A stretch of 64,000 nucleotides of DNA, taken from assembly GCA_022760475.1 (NCBI GenBank), contig JALEFZ010000088.1, forward strand, positions 434,001-498,000, read 5' to 3'. The DNA comes from Bacteroidia bacterium. GTDB taxonomy: Bacteria > Bacteroidota > Bacteroidia > J057. The notes beneath the pieces were generated by a model. It was not told the DNA's origin. It ran no database searches and saw only the letters and a program-made list of their open reading frames with translations. Each line of letters starts with the position of its first letter. The first letter of the stretch is position 1. The position numbers were made by a program, and so were the translations under genes. Below are positions 44,117-53,136 of the stretch, in pieces.

Positions 44117-46762
44117 TTATACAAAACCAACCCTTCCCTGCCTGCCATCTTCAAGCAGTTGGTCGTTGCCCTGCTTGAATTCTGCAACATCCATCAATTG
44201 GAGTTCCTTTAACAACTGATCTGTTCTGAATTCGGCCGAAAGGCTCGCCAGTCTCAGGTGCTGGTTCTTGATGGCTTTTTCAACCACCTTGCGTACCGCC
44301 CTCGCATTTCCGAAGAACTTATTTTTATTGCGATGAAGGTAGACGAAATACTTGCCCAAATGTTCTTCTGCCTCAGGTGTCAATTCAATTTGTTCTTCTT
44401 TGAACATAACCTTGGCGATTTCCAATAATTCCTCTGGTTTGTAATCTGGGAAGGTAAACTTTCTGTCAAACCTGGATTTCAGTCCTGGATTGGACTCAAG
44501 GAAATTCCTCATGGGCTTGGGGTAGCCAGCAACGATGACCACCAATTCACCACGCATATCTTCCATCCTTTTAAGTAAGGTATCGATGGCTTCCTGTCCA
44601 TAATCGCCGGGAGTACCTTTAAAGAGGGTGTATGCTTCGTCAATGAATAGTACACCTCCCTTGGTCGAATCGATGACCTTGGCAGTCTTGTCGGCGGTTT
44701 CTCCGATGAATTTCCCCACCAGGGAAGGGCGGTCTGCCTCCACGACATGCCCCCTTTCCAGGAGGCCTAATGCCCTGTATATTTTCGCAATGATCCTGGC
44801 CACAGTGGTTTTACCCGTTCCAGGATTCCCTGTAAATACCGAATGGAGGGAGAATCGGTGTAGAACATTCTTCCCGATTTCCTTGTAGAACCTTACCAGT
44901 TTGATCAGGTCATTGATCTCTCCCTTTACCTGTTCCAAACCAATAAGAGAATTGAGTTCTGCCATGCCTTCGGTGAGGAGTTCATCATCGACAGGAAGCT
45001 CAGGTCTTTTTTTGCTTTGAGGCTCAAAAATTTCTTCTATATCCTCCAGCTTTACCAGAGAAAGATCCTCTTCAGAAAGGTCTTTGGGATTTTCTGCTCG
45101 CATGATGCGCAGGCCGAGGTTCATTTTAGCCTCGTTGATCAGGGAGAGGGCATATCTGGCATTTCCAAAGGAACGATCCCTATTTCTATAGGCTTCTGTC
45201 AGCTTTTTTAATAGATAAACCTCTGCTTCCATATCCAGGGTAATTTGGCTCCTGCCAGACCCAAGTTGGGCAATCTCCATCAATTCAGTAGGCGTGAAGT
45301 CGCTGAAATTGAAGTAAAGGTTGATCCTGGATTTAAGCCCGGGATTGGTATTCACAAAAAGATCCATTTCTTTGGGATAGCCTGCCATCACCAGGGCAAA
45401 ATCAACCTTTGGGCTGGTGAGTTCTTTTACCAGAATCTCAATGGCTTCCCTTCCATAGTCTTTTTTATCTTCTGATGATCTTACAAGTGCATAGGCTTCA
45501 TCTATGAATAAGACACCTCCTCTGGCCTTTTCGATGGCTGCGCGCATTTTGGGAGCAGTCTGCCCAATGTACTCCCCAATGATATCTGCCCGGTCTACTT
45601 CGTGGACATGCCCTCGATTGAGGAGGCCTAGTTTGTGGTAGATTTTTCCCAGCATCCTGGCTACTGTGGTTTTCCCTGTTCCAGGGTTTCCAGTAAATAC
45701 AACATGCAGATTGGTGGGGTTTTGATCTTCGAAGCCCTTTTCCTTGCGTATGTTCAGGAAATTGAGGTATTGGGCATACTCTCTAAGCCTATCCTTGATA
45801 TCGGTCAAGCCCACCATTTGGTCAAGCTCGCTGAGAAGCTCTTCCAGCGAACGCTCATCCTCCTCAGGTACTGGAGGTACGCCTACCAGATTAGCACCGC
45901 TATCATCGGGATGCAGGATAAGCGTTTCTCCTTCTATGAATTGATCACCAACCTTAAATGGGACAATCCCTATAAGGGTATCCATGAAGACAATCTCTAC
46001 AGTATAGTTATCGGTGAACCAGGTTCCCTTGTGGTCAGAACCCCAGCCGGAGGTAGCCAGTACGATATCTTGCTTTTCTTCTACATTGATCAGCTCGATG
46101 GTCTGACCTTTGAGTTGGCGGGCATCATTGTAAAAATTAAAGATCAATTCAGCCTTCCAATTCTTATTGAGTTTATTTTTTGCCTTGAATTCAACCCATA
46201 TGAAGCGGGTATCAGTTGCGGAAAACAGGTTATAATAAGTTCGTTCCTGAATATCACCATCTTTTCGTCCTCCTTCATATAACCTTGCAGAGACCACAGA
46301 GATGTATGGATTTTCTTCTGAACTTACCTGACCTACATCATAAATGTAGAAATGACTGGTGCCAATTTTTTCTTCGTCAATGTAAGCTTCCCAGAAATAT
46401 GTCCCTTCCTTCCAGAATTCACCAACCTTATCGATCCCCCATCCCTCTCTCACATAGACAATATTGAGGTCTTTACCGATATGTTTGTCCACTTCTATGT
46501 GGCAAATTTCCTGAACAGCCGCTCTTGGGTTGTTTTTTTCACTTGCCACTTTGAAAGCTTTCAGGGAAATATGGGCATCCCAATCTTCTTCATCAAATAA
46601 TTTGTTGAAGAAAGAAAACTCGGCAAAAATGTAGGAAGTCTCATCCCTGTCAAAAACCTGACGGTACTTCTTTTTAGAGTCTGCCAGCCATTCGGTAGAA
46701 GTATAGGTTTTCAGGCTGTTAAACTTGTATTTGACAAAATTAGGAGGTTTTTGATGCGCCAT
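44117..46762 (-). CDS. Tandem CbbX/SpoVK-type AAA+ ATPase
   Basis: An 881-residue protein. Residues about 1-300 are two beta-rich repeats (YVREGWGIDKVGEFWKEGTYFW and VLATSGWGSDHKGTWF in pieces) found in no standard ATPase. Two AAA domains of the CbxX/CfqX family follow. The first has Walker A GNPGTGKTTVARMLGKIY (about 355) and Walker B GGVLFIDEAYALV; the second has GNPGTGKTTVARIIAKIY (about 640) and GGVLFIDEAYTLF. Both keep sensor and Arg-finger regions (NPGLKSRI/NPGLKSRF, FGNARAVRKV). Relatives remodel protein complexes (CbbX on Rubisco, EccA in type VII secretion, SpoVK). The target is unknown; the N-terminal modules probably recognise it. Confidence 0.93.
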   Translation of the reverse strand: MAHQKPPNFVKYKFNSLKTYTSTEWLADSKKKYRQVFDRDETSYIFAEFSFFNKLFDEEDWDAHISLKAFKVASEKNNPRAAVQEICHIEVDKHIGKDLNIVYVREGWGIDKVGEFWKEGTYFWEAYIDEEKIGTSHFYIYDVGQVSSEENPYISVVSARLYEGGRKDGDIQERTYYNLFSATDTRFIWVEFKAKNKLNKNWKAELIFNFYNDARQLKGQTIELINVEEKQDIVLATSGWGSDHKGTWFTDNYTVEIVFMDTLIGIVPFKVGDQFIEGETLILHPDDSGANLVGVPPVPEEDERSLEELLSELDQMVGLTDIKDRLREYAQYLNFLNIRKEKGFEDQNPTNLHVVFTGNPGTGKTTVARMLGKIYHKLGLLNRGHVHEVDRADIIGEYIGQTAPKMRAAIEKARGGVLFIDEAYALVRSSEDKKDYGREAIEILVKELTSPKVDFALVMAGYPKEMDLFVNTNPGLKSRINLYFNFSDFTPTELMEIAQLGSGRSQITLDMEAEVYLLKKLTEAYRNRDRSFGNARYALSLINEAKMNLGLRIMRAENPKDLSEEDLSLVKLEDIEEIFEPQSKKRPELPVDDELLTEGMAELNSLIGLEQVKGEINDLIKLVRFYKEIGKNVLHRFSLHSVFTGNPGTGKTTVARIIAKIYRALGLLERGHVVEADRPSLVGKFIGETADKTAKVIDSTKGGVLFIDEAYTLFKGTPGDYGQEAIDTLLKRMEDMRGELVVIVAGYPKPMRNFLESNPGLKSRFDRKFTFPDYKPEELLEIAKVMFKEEQIELTPEAEEHLGKYFVYLHRNKNKFFGNARAVRKVVEKAIKNQHLRLASLSAEFRTDQLLKELQLMDVAEFKQGNDQLLEDGRQGRVGFV

Positions 46763-47224
46763 GAACGAGAGAATATAGGGCTATATGAATAAGATTCTTG
46801 TTCGACCAAGTTGCCATTTTTCGAGATCAAGCTCAATATTTTGATCAAATATTCAAGTTAGATTTTTGCATAGTTTGCACAAAAAAGCGACATGAACGGT
46901 CGAAAATGGAACAAATATTGTAACTATTGATGCAAAACCTGTCAACTATCAATCACAAACGGCAGGTTTTGGGGTAAACGGTTTTTCCGGTTTTTTCCGG
47001 AAGGCCAAGCACAACAAGGGAAATCACAACACCCAAGAACATTGAGTACGGTTCGGCCTGCACAGGTCTAGCCAGGGAAATTCTGAGCAAACCCATTGAG
47101 AAACTTAACGTTTGTTGCCTTCGGGTAGCACAGGAAAGCTATGTCTTTTTTGTCGCTTGAAGGAAGCAACAGGCAATTGTAAAGATTTTTTTGGCTAATA
47201 CACTATTTAACAACGCTATCACTA
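46763..47224. other. Divergent intergenic region, 462 bp
   Basis: Lies between the leftward AAA gene and the rightward AraC-type gene, so it must hold both promoters. Visible items are a palindromic TTCCGGTTTTTTCCGGAA segment near 46982-47000 and a GTTGCCTTCGGGTAGC-like short hairpin near 47112. No ORF or known RNA was recognised. Confidence 0.5.
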
Positions 47225-47638
47225 ATGAATTCGCGCATGATTCCTAATCAAGCCAAGCTCCTTCAGCTTTATGACAAACACGCAGCTAACATGCTACGTG
47301 AAATTCCACGCTCTGATTCATATTCTGCTCGCGTACAGCGGATTTTGCTTCAGACCCTTCGTCAAAGCCCACCTGATATTGATACAGTTGCATACCAACT
47401 TCATATGAGTGTTCGCTCATTGCAGATCAAGTTGAAGAATGAAGGTACAAGCTACCAGCAAATTCTGAACCTTCTTCGCAAGAAGCTGGCTATTGCCTAC
47501 CTACAGGAGCCAAGAGTTTCGAAGGGTGAAATTGCACAGGTTCTCGGGTTTTCTGAGATCAGCGTGTTCTCTCGAACTTTCAAAAAGTGGACTGGAAAGA
47601 GCCCGTCCGAATATCAGGCAGCTATTGCCTTGCGCTAG
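47225..47638 (+). CDS. Stand-alone AraC-type DNA-binding protein
   Basis: A 137-residue protein consisting of little more than the AraC/XylS double helix-turn-helix. The first HTH is DIDTVAYQLHMSVRSLQIKL. The second is KGEIAQVLGFSEISVFSRTF, followed by the signature KKWTGKSPSEYQ. The segment before it (SARVQRILLQTL) matches the linker of AraC proteins that normally carry a PF12625-like ligand domain, which is absent here. It may act constitutively or be controlled by its own abundance. It is followed by a strong terminator and is divergent from the AAA ATPase. Confidence 0.9.
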   Translation: MNSRMIPNQAKLLQLYDKHAANMLREIPRSDSYSARVQRILLQTLRQSPPDIDTVAYQLHMSVRSLQIKLKNEGTSYQQILNLLRKKLAIAYLQEPRVSKGEIAQVLGFSEISVFSRTFKKWTGKSPSEYQAAIALR

Positions 47639-47672
47639 CGGTCCTAACCTTTGCAAACCTTAAAAAACCTGA

Positions 47673-47704
47673 AAACCCCTTCTGATTTGCGTCAGAAGGG
47701 GTTT
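47673..47704 (+). terminator. Terminator after AraC-type gene
   Basis: A 13-bp perfect stem AAACCCCTTCTGA/TCAGAAGGGGTTT with loop TTTGCG, 34 bases past the stop. The following GATTTATTTC is only a weak T-tract. Confidence 0.85.
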
Positions 47705-47876
47705 GATTTATTTCTATGTACTCAGCCTTGAAAGAATTTACTAGATAAACACACTCAACATAAGGCAGTGAGGGGATCTGAAGATTGGGCTAATTCAAAA
47801 AGGGAAATTTTATATCTTTTCGTAAATTATATATAGTCAAAGTCAATATTTCTTAATAATTATCCCCATAGCCGTT

Positions 47877-48875
47877 ATGATAGTTTGCAAACAAAACACC
47901 CAGATTACTTTATTCCTGTTGATCTTTTTCCTTGGATCGTTTCAGCTAGGATTCGGACAAAAAGAAGAAAAAAGTTATCAAAAACTCCTCAAAAAGAACT
48001 CTATTCTTGAGTGCAATAAATTCCTTGAAAAATACCCTGACAGCAAATACACTGCCCAGGTAAAGGAAAAACGAATGGAGTTACGTTACGAGGAGGCCAT
48101 TGGGTATAACTCCGAATATTATTACCAGTCCTTTCTAAAGGATTACCCAAATTCCAGGTTTGATGCCAAAGTTAAAGATGCATATGCCAAGGTGATTTTT
48201 GAATTGGCCAAGCGAGAAAATAGCATGAGGGACTTCCAAATGATTTTGAAGGAGTTCCCGGATTCTAAGTATGCCAAAATCACGGATTCCTTGTTTAAGT
48301 CCAATGCAAGGAAGTCCATTTACATTTTCCAGGAAAAGGACGGGAATCTCGAGGTTTATTTTGGACTCAAGGAGGGGCACAGCTATACAAATGATGTTCT
48401 TGAAAGCCTGAATAAATATGAATTGGCGACCGGGAAACTTGCAGATATTCCACTTCGTTTGAATTCTATGTCCAAAGGGAAAACCAAAGAGGATTTAAGC
48501 CAGGTAGAACATCTCTATTTCAATTACAGAAAAGAGCCTACATATAACCAATCTGTTGGAAATTACGCTTACGAACCCATGGTTGGCCTATTATTTCTGA
48601 TCAACCAGTTTCAGAACCTTCGTGAGTGTCAGTTCTCATTTTTCATGATCAGCAGCAAATATAAGGATGAGTCATATGCAGCTGTAAAAGAAGCCTTTGT
48701 CTACTATTTTGATGTGGCAGCCGAGCAAAGAGAAGCCGAAGATTTCGCTGGAGGATTGATAAAGACTACATCTTCTATGAATCTCGGGATCAAGGATTTT
48801 AAAAAGATTTCTGAAAGGGATATTCGATTTGAGGTTCGCCCCAGGTTCAACCTGAGAGGATCGATGAAGTGGTAG
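47877..48875 (+). CDS. Secreted protein with TPR-like repeats, unknown
   Basis: A signal peptide (ITLFLLIFFLGSFQLGFGQ) leads into three similar helical units at about residues 45-140: FLEKYPDSKYTAQVKEKR, FLKDYPNSRFDAKVKDAY and ILKEFPDSKYAKITDSL. Their YPxSK/R-x pattern is that of BamD/YbgF-type outer-membrane TPR repeats. The C-terminal 170 residues hold no motif that I recognise. It is periplasmic or outer-membrane associated. It converges on the leftward SAM-dependent gene with 9 bases between stops, so there is no room for a separate terminator. Confidence 0.72.
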   Translation: MIVCKQNTQITLFLLIFFLGSFQLGFGQKEEKSYQKLLKKNSILECNKFLEKYPDSKYTAQVKEKRMELRYEEAIGYNSEYYYQSFLKDYPNSRFDAKVKDAYAKVIFELAKRENSMRDFQMILKEFPDSKYAKITDSLFKSNARKSIYIFQEKDGNLEVYFGLKEGHSYTNDVLESLNKYELATGKLADIPLRLNSMSKGKTKEDLSQVEHLYFNYRKEPTYNQSVGNYAYEPMVGLLFLINQFQNLRECQFSFFMISSKYKDESYAAVKEAFVYYFDVAAEQREAEDFAGGLIKTTSSMNLGIKDFKKISERDIRFEVRPRFNLRGSMKW

Positions 48876-48884
48876 AAGCATTCC

Positions 48885-49658
48885 CTAGGAAGAAAACTCA
48901 ATTGTGATCATGTCATTGACCTTTAAGCCAAGTAGGTCTGCTGCAGATGCTTCGCGCATTGCAATCTCAAGATGGCTGCTTTCACCAAATATGGCCAAAG
49001 CATCTGCCTTGCTTACATCGGCATAGGTATTGACAATTCTTTTGAGCCTGACGTTTCGGATGTAGATCTCGAATCTTCTGCCATTCTTCAAGGAGAGGAA
49101 ACCGTTTTTCTCGATGTTGGTGATGGCATTGCCAAATTTGTCGATGTGGATAATCTTTCCACGGAGGCAATTGTTTGAATAGCTGGGTTCTCCCCACTTG
49201 AGGATATTTAGGGAAACTTGAGGCCCGATTTCTTCCAAGGTACCTCCACTGGCTAAAAAAGCCGCAGTAGGACCAAAAATCCGTGCAGCCATGAAGGAAA
49301 TGGGATAATCTTTTCGGATTAGACCTTCATTTTCAATTAATTGAGCCTCTACCCGACTGCTATTTGTAATCAGGCTCAGGATTCCATTGTTGGGACCGAC
49401 AAAGTAATGACCTTCGTGTTCGATGACTACCGCCTGTTTCTGATCAGGATCTACAGCTACCATGTGGATGCTACCCTTGGGGAAGGCAGGATAGGTGTTT
49501 TTGACCATGTAAGCGGCTTCGAGGAGGTCGAAGTTGGAAATGTTGTGGGTGACATCTATCAATCGGGCATCGGGATACATAGAAAGTATGATCCCTTTTA
49601 CCACAGCAGGATAGTGGCTGTTGTCGCCAAGGTCAGATGTCAGTGTAATGATAGGCAT
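48885..49658 (-). CDS. SAM hydroxide adenosyltransferase (DUF62 family)
   Basis: Hydrolyses S-adenosylmethionine to adenosine and methionine; related to fluorinase and chlorinase but normally using water. The N-terminal domain begins PIITLTSDLGDNSHYPAVVKG and holds DARLIDVTHNISNFD, VAVDPDQKQAVVI and FVGPNNGILSL. The C-terminal barrel has GKIIHIDKFGNAITNIEK. The ATG at 49658 is used; the longer frame begins with TTG. The family's biological role is unclear (SAM control or detoxification). The SDLGD/H pair needed for water activation is present. Confidence 0.93.
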   Translation of the reverse strand: MPIITLTSDLGDNSHYPAVVKGIILSMYPDARLIDVTHNISNFDLLEAAYMVKNTYPAFPKGSIHMVAVDPDQKQAVVIEHEGHYFVGPNNGILSLITNSSRVEAQLIENEGLIRKDYPISFMAARIFGPTAAFLASGGTLEEIGPQVSLNILKWGEPSYSNNCLRGKIIHIDKFGNAITNIEKNGFLSLKNGRRFEIYIRNVRLKRIVNTYADVSKADALAIFGESSHLEIAMREASAADLLGLKVNDMITIEFSS

Positions 49659-49912
49659 GTCGCCTTTTGAAACGCTTTTTTGGTTCAAAAATGTATTTTT
49701 GCAAAATATGATTTTTTATTTGGAATAGCATTTACCCTTTTTCCAGATAAAATCAATTTCCCTTCATGCCTAATAACCCCCTTCTTTTTGGGTTCTGCTC
49801 CAACCTAATAGGATTTTTTGTCGTAATCAAAATCACACTCCTCTACCTTGTCCACAATTCACAAATTTGTGTACATTTAAATATCTTATTTACCATAACA
49901 ACATAAACGCAT

Positions 49913-50911
49913 TTGACTGAACATATCTTTTCCCTTCAAAACATCAGCCCATTGGAGGTATATGGCGTAAATGATACCCGCTTGAGGCAAATTCAATCAG
50001 ACTTCCCCGAGGTGCGTTTTGTGGCTAGAGGAGAGGACCTCAAAATCAGCGGAGAGGAAGAGAAAATTGAGCAATTAAAAGCCATTATCGGAGCGCTCAT
50101 AGAGGAGGTTAGCCGCAAAGGACCTTTATCCGAGAACAGGTTTCTGGAAATCCTTCAGCCTGACAATCGCCCTGCTCAACAAGGAGACGAAAAAATCGGC
50201 CCGGATACAGTCATTTTACATGGAAGTGGTGGCTTATTGATCAAAGCCCGTAATAAGGGACAACGTCAAATCGTAGCTTCCGCCAATAAAAATGACATTG
50301 TATTCGCCATAGGCCCTGCAGGTACAGGAAAGACCTACATGGCAGTAGCCTTGGCTGTAAAAGCTCTGAAAGAGAAGCAGGTGAAGCGTATCGTACTGAG
50401 TCGACCTGCAGTGGATGCAGGAGAAAGCCTTGGCTTTTTGCCTGGAGACATGAAAGAAAAGGTAGATCCCTACCTGAGACCCTTGTATGATGCCCTTGGT
50501 GATATGATCCACAGTGAAAAACTGAAATATTACCTGGAGAACAATACCATTGAAATCGTACCCTTGGCATATATGCGTGGCCGTACCCTGAACAATGCCT
50601 TTGTCATCGTAGATGAGGCACAGAATGCTACAGAAATGCAGTTCAAAATGCTTCTTACAAGGCTGGGTGAGTATTCAAGGATGATCATTACAGGCGATGA
50701 TTCTCAGATTGACCTTCCACCAAAGGTCAGGTCTGGCTTAAAACAAGCATTGAGAATCCTGCCGGAGATCGATGGCATCGGACTTATTCGTATGCACACT
50801 GCTGATGTAATTCGCCACAAATTGGTTAAGGACATCATCAAAGCGTACAACAAAGAGGACAAAAGAAAAACTGAAAAAGCAGAGAAAGCAGAAAAATCAG
50901 AAAAAAAGTGA
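49913..50911 (+). CDS. PhoH-family ATPase
   Basis: A cytoplasmic P-loop ATPase, widespread and linked to RNA metabolism and stress. The N-terminal KH-like part (VRFVARGEDLKISGEEEKIEQL in pieces) precedes Walker A GPAGTGKTYMAVALAV (Lys140) and KRIVLSRPAVDAGESLGFLPGD. The Walker B strand is NNAFVIVDEAQNAT, followed by TRLGEYSRMIITGDDSQID. The C terminus is a Lys/Glu repeat (KAEKAEKSEKK). The start is TTG at 49913; no in-frame ATG precedes the conserved N terminus. It is the single gene of its unit, with a weak or no visible terminator. Confidence 0.94.
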   Translation: MTEHIFSLQNISPLEVYGVNDTRLRQIQSDFPEVRFVARGEDLKISGEEEKIEQLKAIIGALIEEVSRKGPLSENRFLEILQPDNRPAQQGDEKIGPDTVILHGSGGLLIKARNKGQRQIVASANKNDIVFAIGPAGTGKTYMAVALAVKALKEKQVKRIVLSRPAVDAGESLGFLPGDMKEKVDPYLRPLYDALGDMIHSEKLKYYLENNTIEIVPLAYMRGRTLNNAFVIVDEAQNATEMQFKMLLTRLGEYSRMIITGDDSQIDLPPKVRSGLKQALRILPEIDGIGLIRMHTADVIRHKLVKDIIKAYNKEDKRKTEKAEKAEKSEKK

Positions 50912-50986
50912 AGCCATGAGTCCCAGGTCTTTGATCTCGTAATGACCTTGTACTCTTCAGCTTTTTTTGAATAAATATTTTTGATC

Positions 50987-51895
50987 ATGGAGGAACCCTT
51001 TTACTGTGCCCAGAATTCCAAGGACATGGGCAACCCGTTGATAGGAACTGTGAAGCCCTTTTCTTATCTCTTTTTGCTGGAATATCCTGGAACCTTCGAG
51101 GCAAAAGCCGTCGGGCAATCAAGTCTGCCCTCTGAGGTCAAAGACCATATTTCGGTTGGTCTAAAATCTATTTCCTCTCAAATGGGTAGTGCCAGGCTTT
51201 TGCTGATAAAAAATCAGGCATCACAGCAGGAAAGTGAAAAAAGCCTTTTCGTCTTCCACAACGATCCTCAAAATCCTGTGGTTAGAAGATATACCCTTGA
51301 ACGCTACGAACAATTGTTGAGGGCGCCTTTGAAGAACCTGATTGATCCCAAAGGAGGAGATCCCGTGGAGAAACCCATGTATCTCGTCTGTACCAATGGC
51401 TTGAGGGATAAGTGCTGCTCCAAATTTGGATTCCCTTTATACAGGAAGCTCTATCAAAGCCTGGACAATCCTGAAAAGTATGTATGGGAATCTTCACATG
51501 TTGGGGGCCACCGATTTGCAGGCAACATTGTAACGCTTCCAAATGGATGTTTTTATGGCTTTGTAGAAGAGGAAGACATTGATGAATTGGTAAGTAAAAC
51601 GGAGAACAATGAGATGTTGGCCAGCAGGCTTAGGGGGAGAAGTTCCATTCCCAATGTAGCTCAAGCGGTGGAATTGTTCCTGCGTGAAAACCAAAATGAC
51701 TGGAAACTTTCATCCTTCGAATGGGAAGGTATTCACGATCTGGGTGATGCATTGCTGATTACCAAAGCAAGATTTAAAGGCGTACCTTATTGGGTGAGGC
51801 TAAAGAAAGAGAAGATAATGGTGGGAGGAAGTTGCGATTCACCTGAGTCTAAGGAAGGCTCAAAGTTTCTCATTGACTCGATCGAAAGAAGATAA
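50987..51895 (+). CDS. Sucrase/ferredoxin-like (thioredoxin-fold Fe-S) protein
   Basis: Matches the Suc_Fer-like/Apd1-Aim32 group: the N-terminal part begins FYCAQNSKDMGNPLIGT; the C-terminal thioredoxin-like domain has CTNGLRDKCCSKFGFPLY and SSHVGGHRFAGNIV, the Cys and His residues that bind a [2Fe-2S] cluster with Cys/His ligation. NGCFYGFV follows. The ATG at 50987 is used, as the two codons before it start with TTG. Proteins of this type are thought to serve redox or iron homeostasis. It is followed 26 bases later by a small membrane protein gene, perhaps in the same unit. Confidence 0.87.
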   Translation: MEEPFYCAQNSKDMGNPLIGTVKPFSYLFLLEYPGTFEAKAVGQSSLPSEVKDHISVGLKSISSQMGSARLLLIKNQASQQESEKSLFVFHNDPQNPVVRRYTLERYEQLLRAPLKNLIDPKGGDPVEKPMYLVCTNGLRDKCCSKFGFPLYRKLYQSLDNPEKYVWESSHVGGHRFAGNIVTLPNGCFYGFVEEEDIDELVSKTENNEMLASRLRGRSSIPNVAQAVELFLRENQNDWKLSSFEWEGIHDLGDALLITKARFKGVPYWVRLKKEKIMVGGSCDSPESKEGSKFLIDSIERR

Positions 51896-51921
51896 AAATA
51901 ATTAACATAAAAGCCATTTCC

Positions 51922-52158
51922 ATGAAGATTATAGAAGAGCATTTGGTAAAATGGGTCATTTGGACCCTTATACTGAGCATCCCTATCGGTTGGTTTTCCT
52001 GGTCAATCAGCGGAATGATCGATCCTCAGGCTTATTTTGGTCAAATGGATATGCTATTATCCATGGCTAAAAGAATCATGAGCACTTGGCTATATGTGTT
52101 CATTGTAGTTGCAGGCTTTGACTTTATTTACCAAAAGTGGGGGAAACGAAATCCATGA
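51922..52158 (+). CDS. Small two-TM membrane protein A
   Basis: 78 residues with two hydrophobic helices (WVIWTLILSIPIGWFSWSI and STWLYVFIVVAGFDFIY), separated by a short loop with MIDPQAYFGQMDMLLSMAKR. It shares its plan with the following protein: a charged start, a first helix, a loop, an STW motif opening the second helix, and a short basic tail. No family is recognised. It lies 26 bases after the sucrase/ferredoxin-like gene and 33 bases before its sister gene. Confidence 0.7.
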   Translation: MKIIEEHLVKWVIWTLILSIPIGWFSWSISGMIDPQAYFGQMDMLLSMAKRIMSTWLYVFIVVAGFDFIYQKWGKRNP

Positions 52159-52191
52159 CCAACTGAAACATTAAGCTCCCTAAAGCTGCCT

Positions 52192-52419
52192 ATGAAAACC
52201 ACTGAGAAAATTATCCTCAGGCTGCTTTTGTTTTCCTGGGGAATATCTCTTCTGATAGGGAGCTTGCTATGGTATTTCCTGGGAGATTACTCAGGTCTCA
52301 TTCAACTTAATAGCATTCCACAACAAGTACTGTTTTATAGGAATACCGTCCTCTCAACATGGATTGGAGTTTTCTTTACAAGCATTTTTATCTATTTCCT
52401 CAATAATCGAGGGACGTAG
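52192..52419 (+). CDS. Small two-TM membrane protein B
   Basis: 75 residues with the same layout as the preceding gene: two hydrophobic helices (LLLFSWGISLLIGSLLWYF and WIGVFFTSIFIYFL), with a polar loop (GDYSGLIQLNSIPQQVLFYR) and the STW motif at the start of the second helix. It is likely a diverged tandem duplicate. The TetR regulator starts 76 bases downstream. Function unknown; a regulatory peptide or a subunit of a small transporter is possible. Confidence 0.7.
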   Translation: MKTTEKIILRLLLFSWGISLLIGSLLWYFLGDYSGLIQLNSIPQQVLFYRNTVLSTWIGVFFTSIFIYFLNNRGT

Positions 52420-52487
52420 GGCTTCATGCGGGTTTTCAGCCCTCTTTCAAATTGATTTGGCAAAGCCACATAATTTTTTTTATTTTG

Positions 52488-52503
52488 CCTAACGAATGTT
52501 AGG
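52488..52503 (+). promoter_or_regulatory. TetR operator across the start codon
   Basis: A perfect palindrome CCTAAC-GAAT-GTTAGG covering the ATG (52496-52498) of the TetR-family gene. A dyad of this form overlapping the start strongly suggests self-repression at transcription. Confidence 0.65.
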
Positions 52504-53116
52504 TAGTAAGCCATTGGAAGAACTCAAAGCTTTATCCCCTAGGAAACAGGAAATTCTGGAAGTTGCACAACGACTTATCAGTAAAGATGGCTTTGATGGC
52601 GCTTCTATGAGGCATATTGCCGAAGAACTGGGAATTAAGACTGCCAGTCTCTACAGCCATTACAACTCCAAGGATGACATGCTATGGGAAATAGCTATCA
52701 GGTGTGCCAAGGAGTTTCATGAGCATGTCCTGCCGCTGGAATCCATGCCGCTGAGCGTAGAGGATCGCTTAGGGAAGATGGTCAGGATGCATGCCGAGTT
52801 GGTTATCCGTAATATCAATGCTGCGGCCATCTTTTTTCATGAGTGGAAGCATCTGGAGGAGGGCAAGGAAAATCGCAAGGCTTATTACAAAAGCCAGATT
52901 GAGCGTTACGAACAAGCATTCATTAGTGTGATTGAAGAGGGAATTGAAGGTGGATCCTTCAGGCAGGTTCCTGCCAGATTCATTACCTACACCCTGCTCA
53001 ACAGCATCAATTGGATCAAAAATTGGTACAAACCTTCCGGCAAAATGAAGGTTCGCAACATCGCTGATGAGTTCGAAGCATTCGTATTAAATGGCCTCAT
53101 ATTAAATAATAAATAG
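52496..53116 (+). CDS. TetR/AcrR-family transcriptional regulator
   Basis: A helix-turn-helix at residues about 17-65: RKQEILEVAQRLISKDGFDGA then ASMRHIAEELGIKTASLYSHY and NSKDDMLWEI, the TetR consensus. The C-terminal ligand domain (about 70-200) has IFFHEWKHLEEG, similar to regulators of acyl-CoA and fatty-acid metabolism (FadR/KstR2-like), and a final LNSINWIKNWYKPSGKM. It probably represses itself through the palindrome across its start. The neighbouring small membrane proteins are candidates for its regulon, by position only. Confidence 0.93.
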   Translation: MLGSKPLEELKALSPRKQEILEVAQRLISKDGFDGASMRHIAEELGIKTASLYSHYNSKDDMLWEIAIRCAKEFHEHVLPLESMPLSVEDRLGKMVRMHAELVIRNINAAAIFFHEWKHLEEGKENRKAYYKSQIERYEQAFISVIEEGIEGGSFRQVPARFITYTLLNSINWIKNWYKPSGKMKVRNIADEFEAFVLNGLILNNK

Positions 53117-53136
53117 ATACTACTACCTAGACGAAG

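Noticed and set aside
45635..46282. 215-codon plus-strand frame opposite the AAA ATPase
   Set aside because: Shadow of the strongly supported minus-strand ATPase; low-complexity content.
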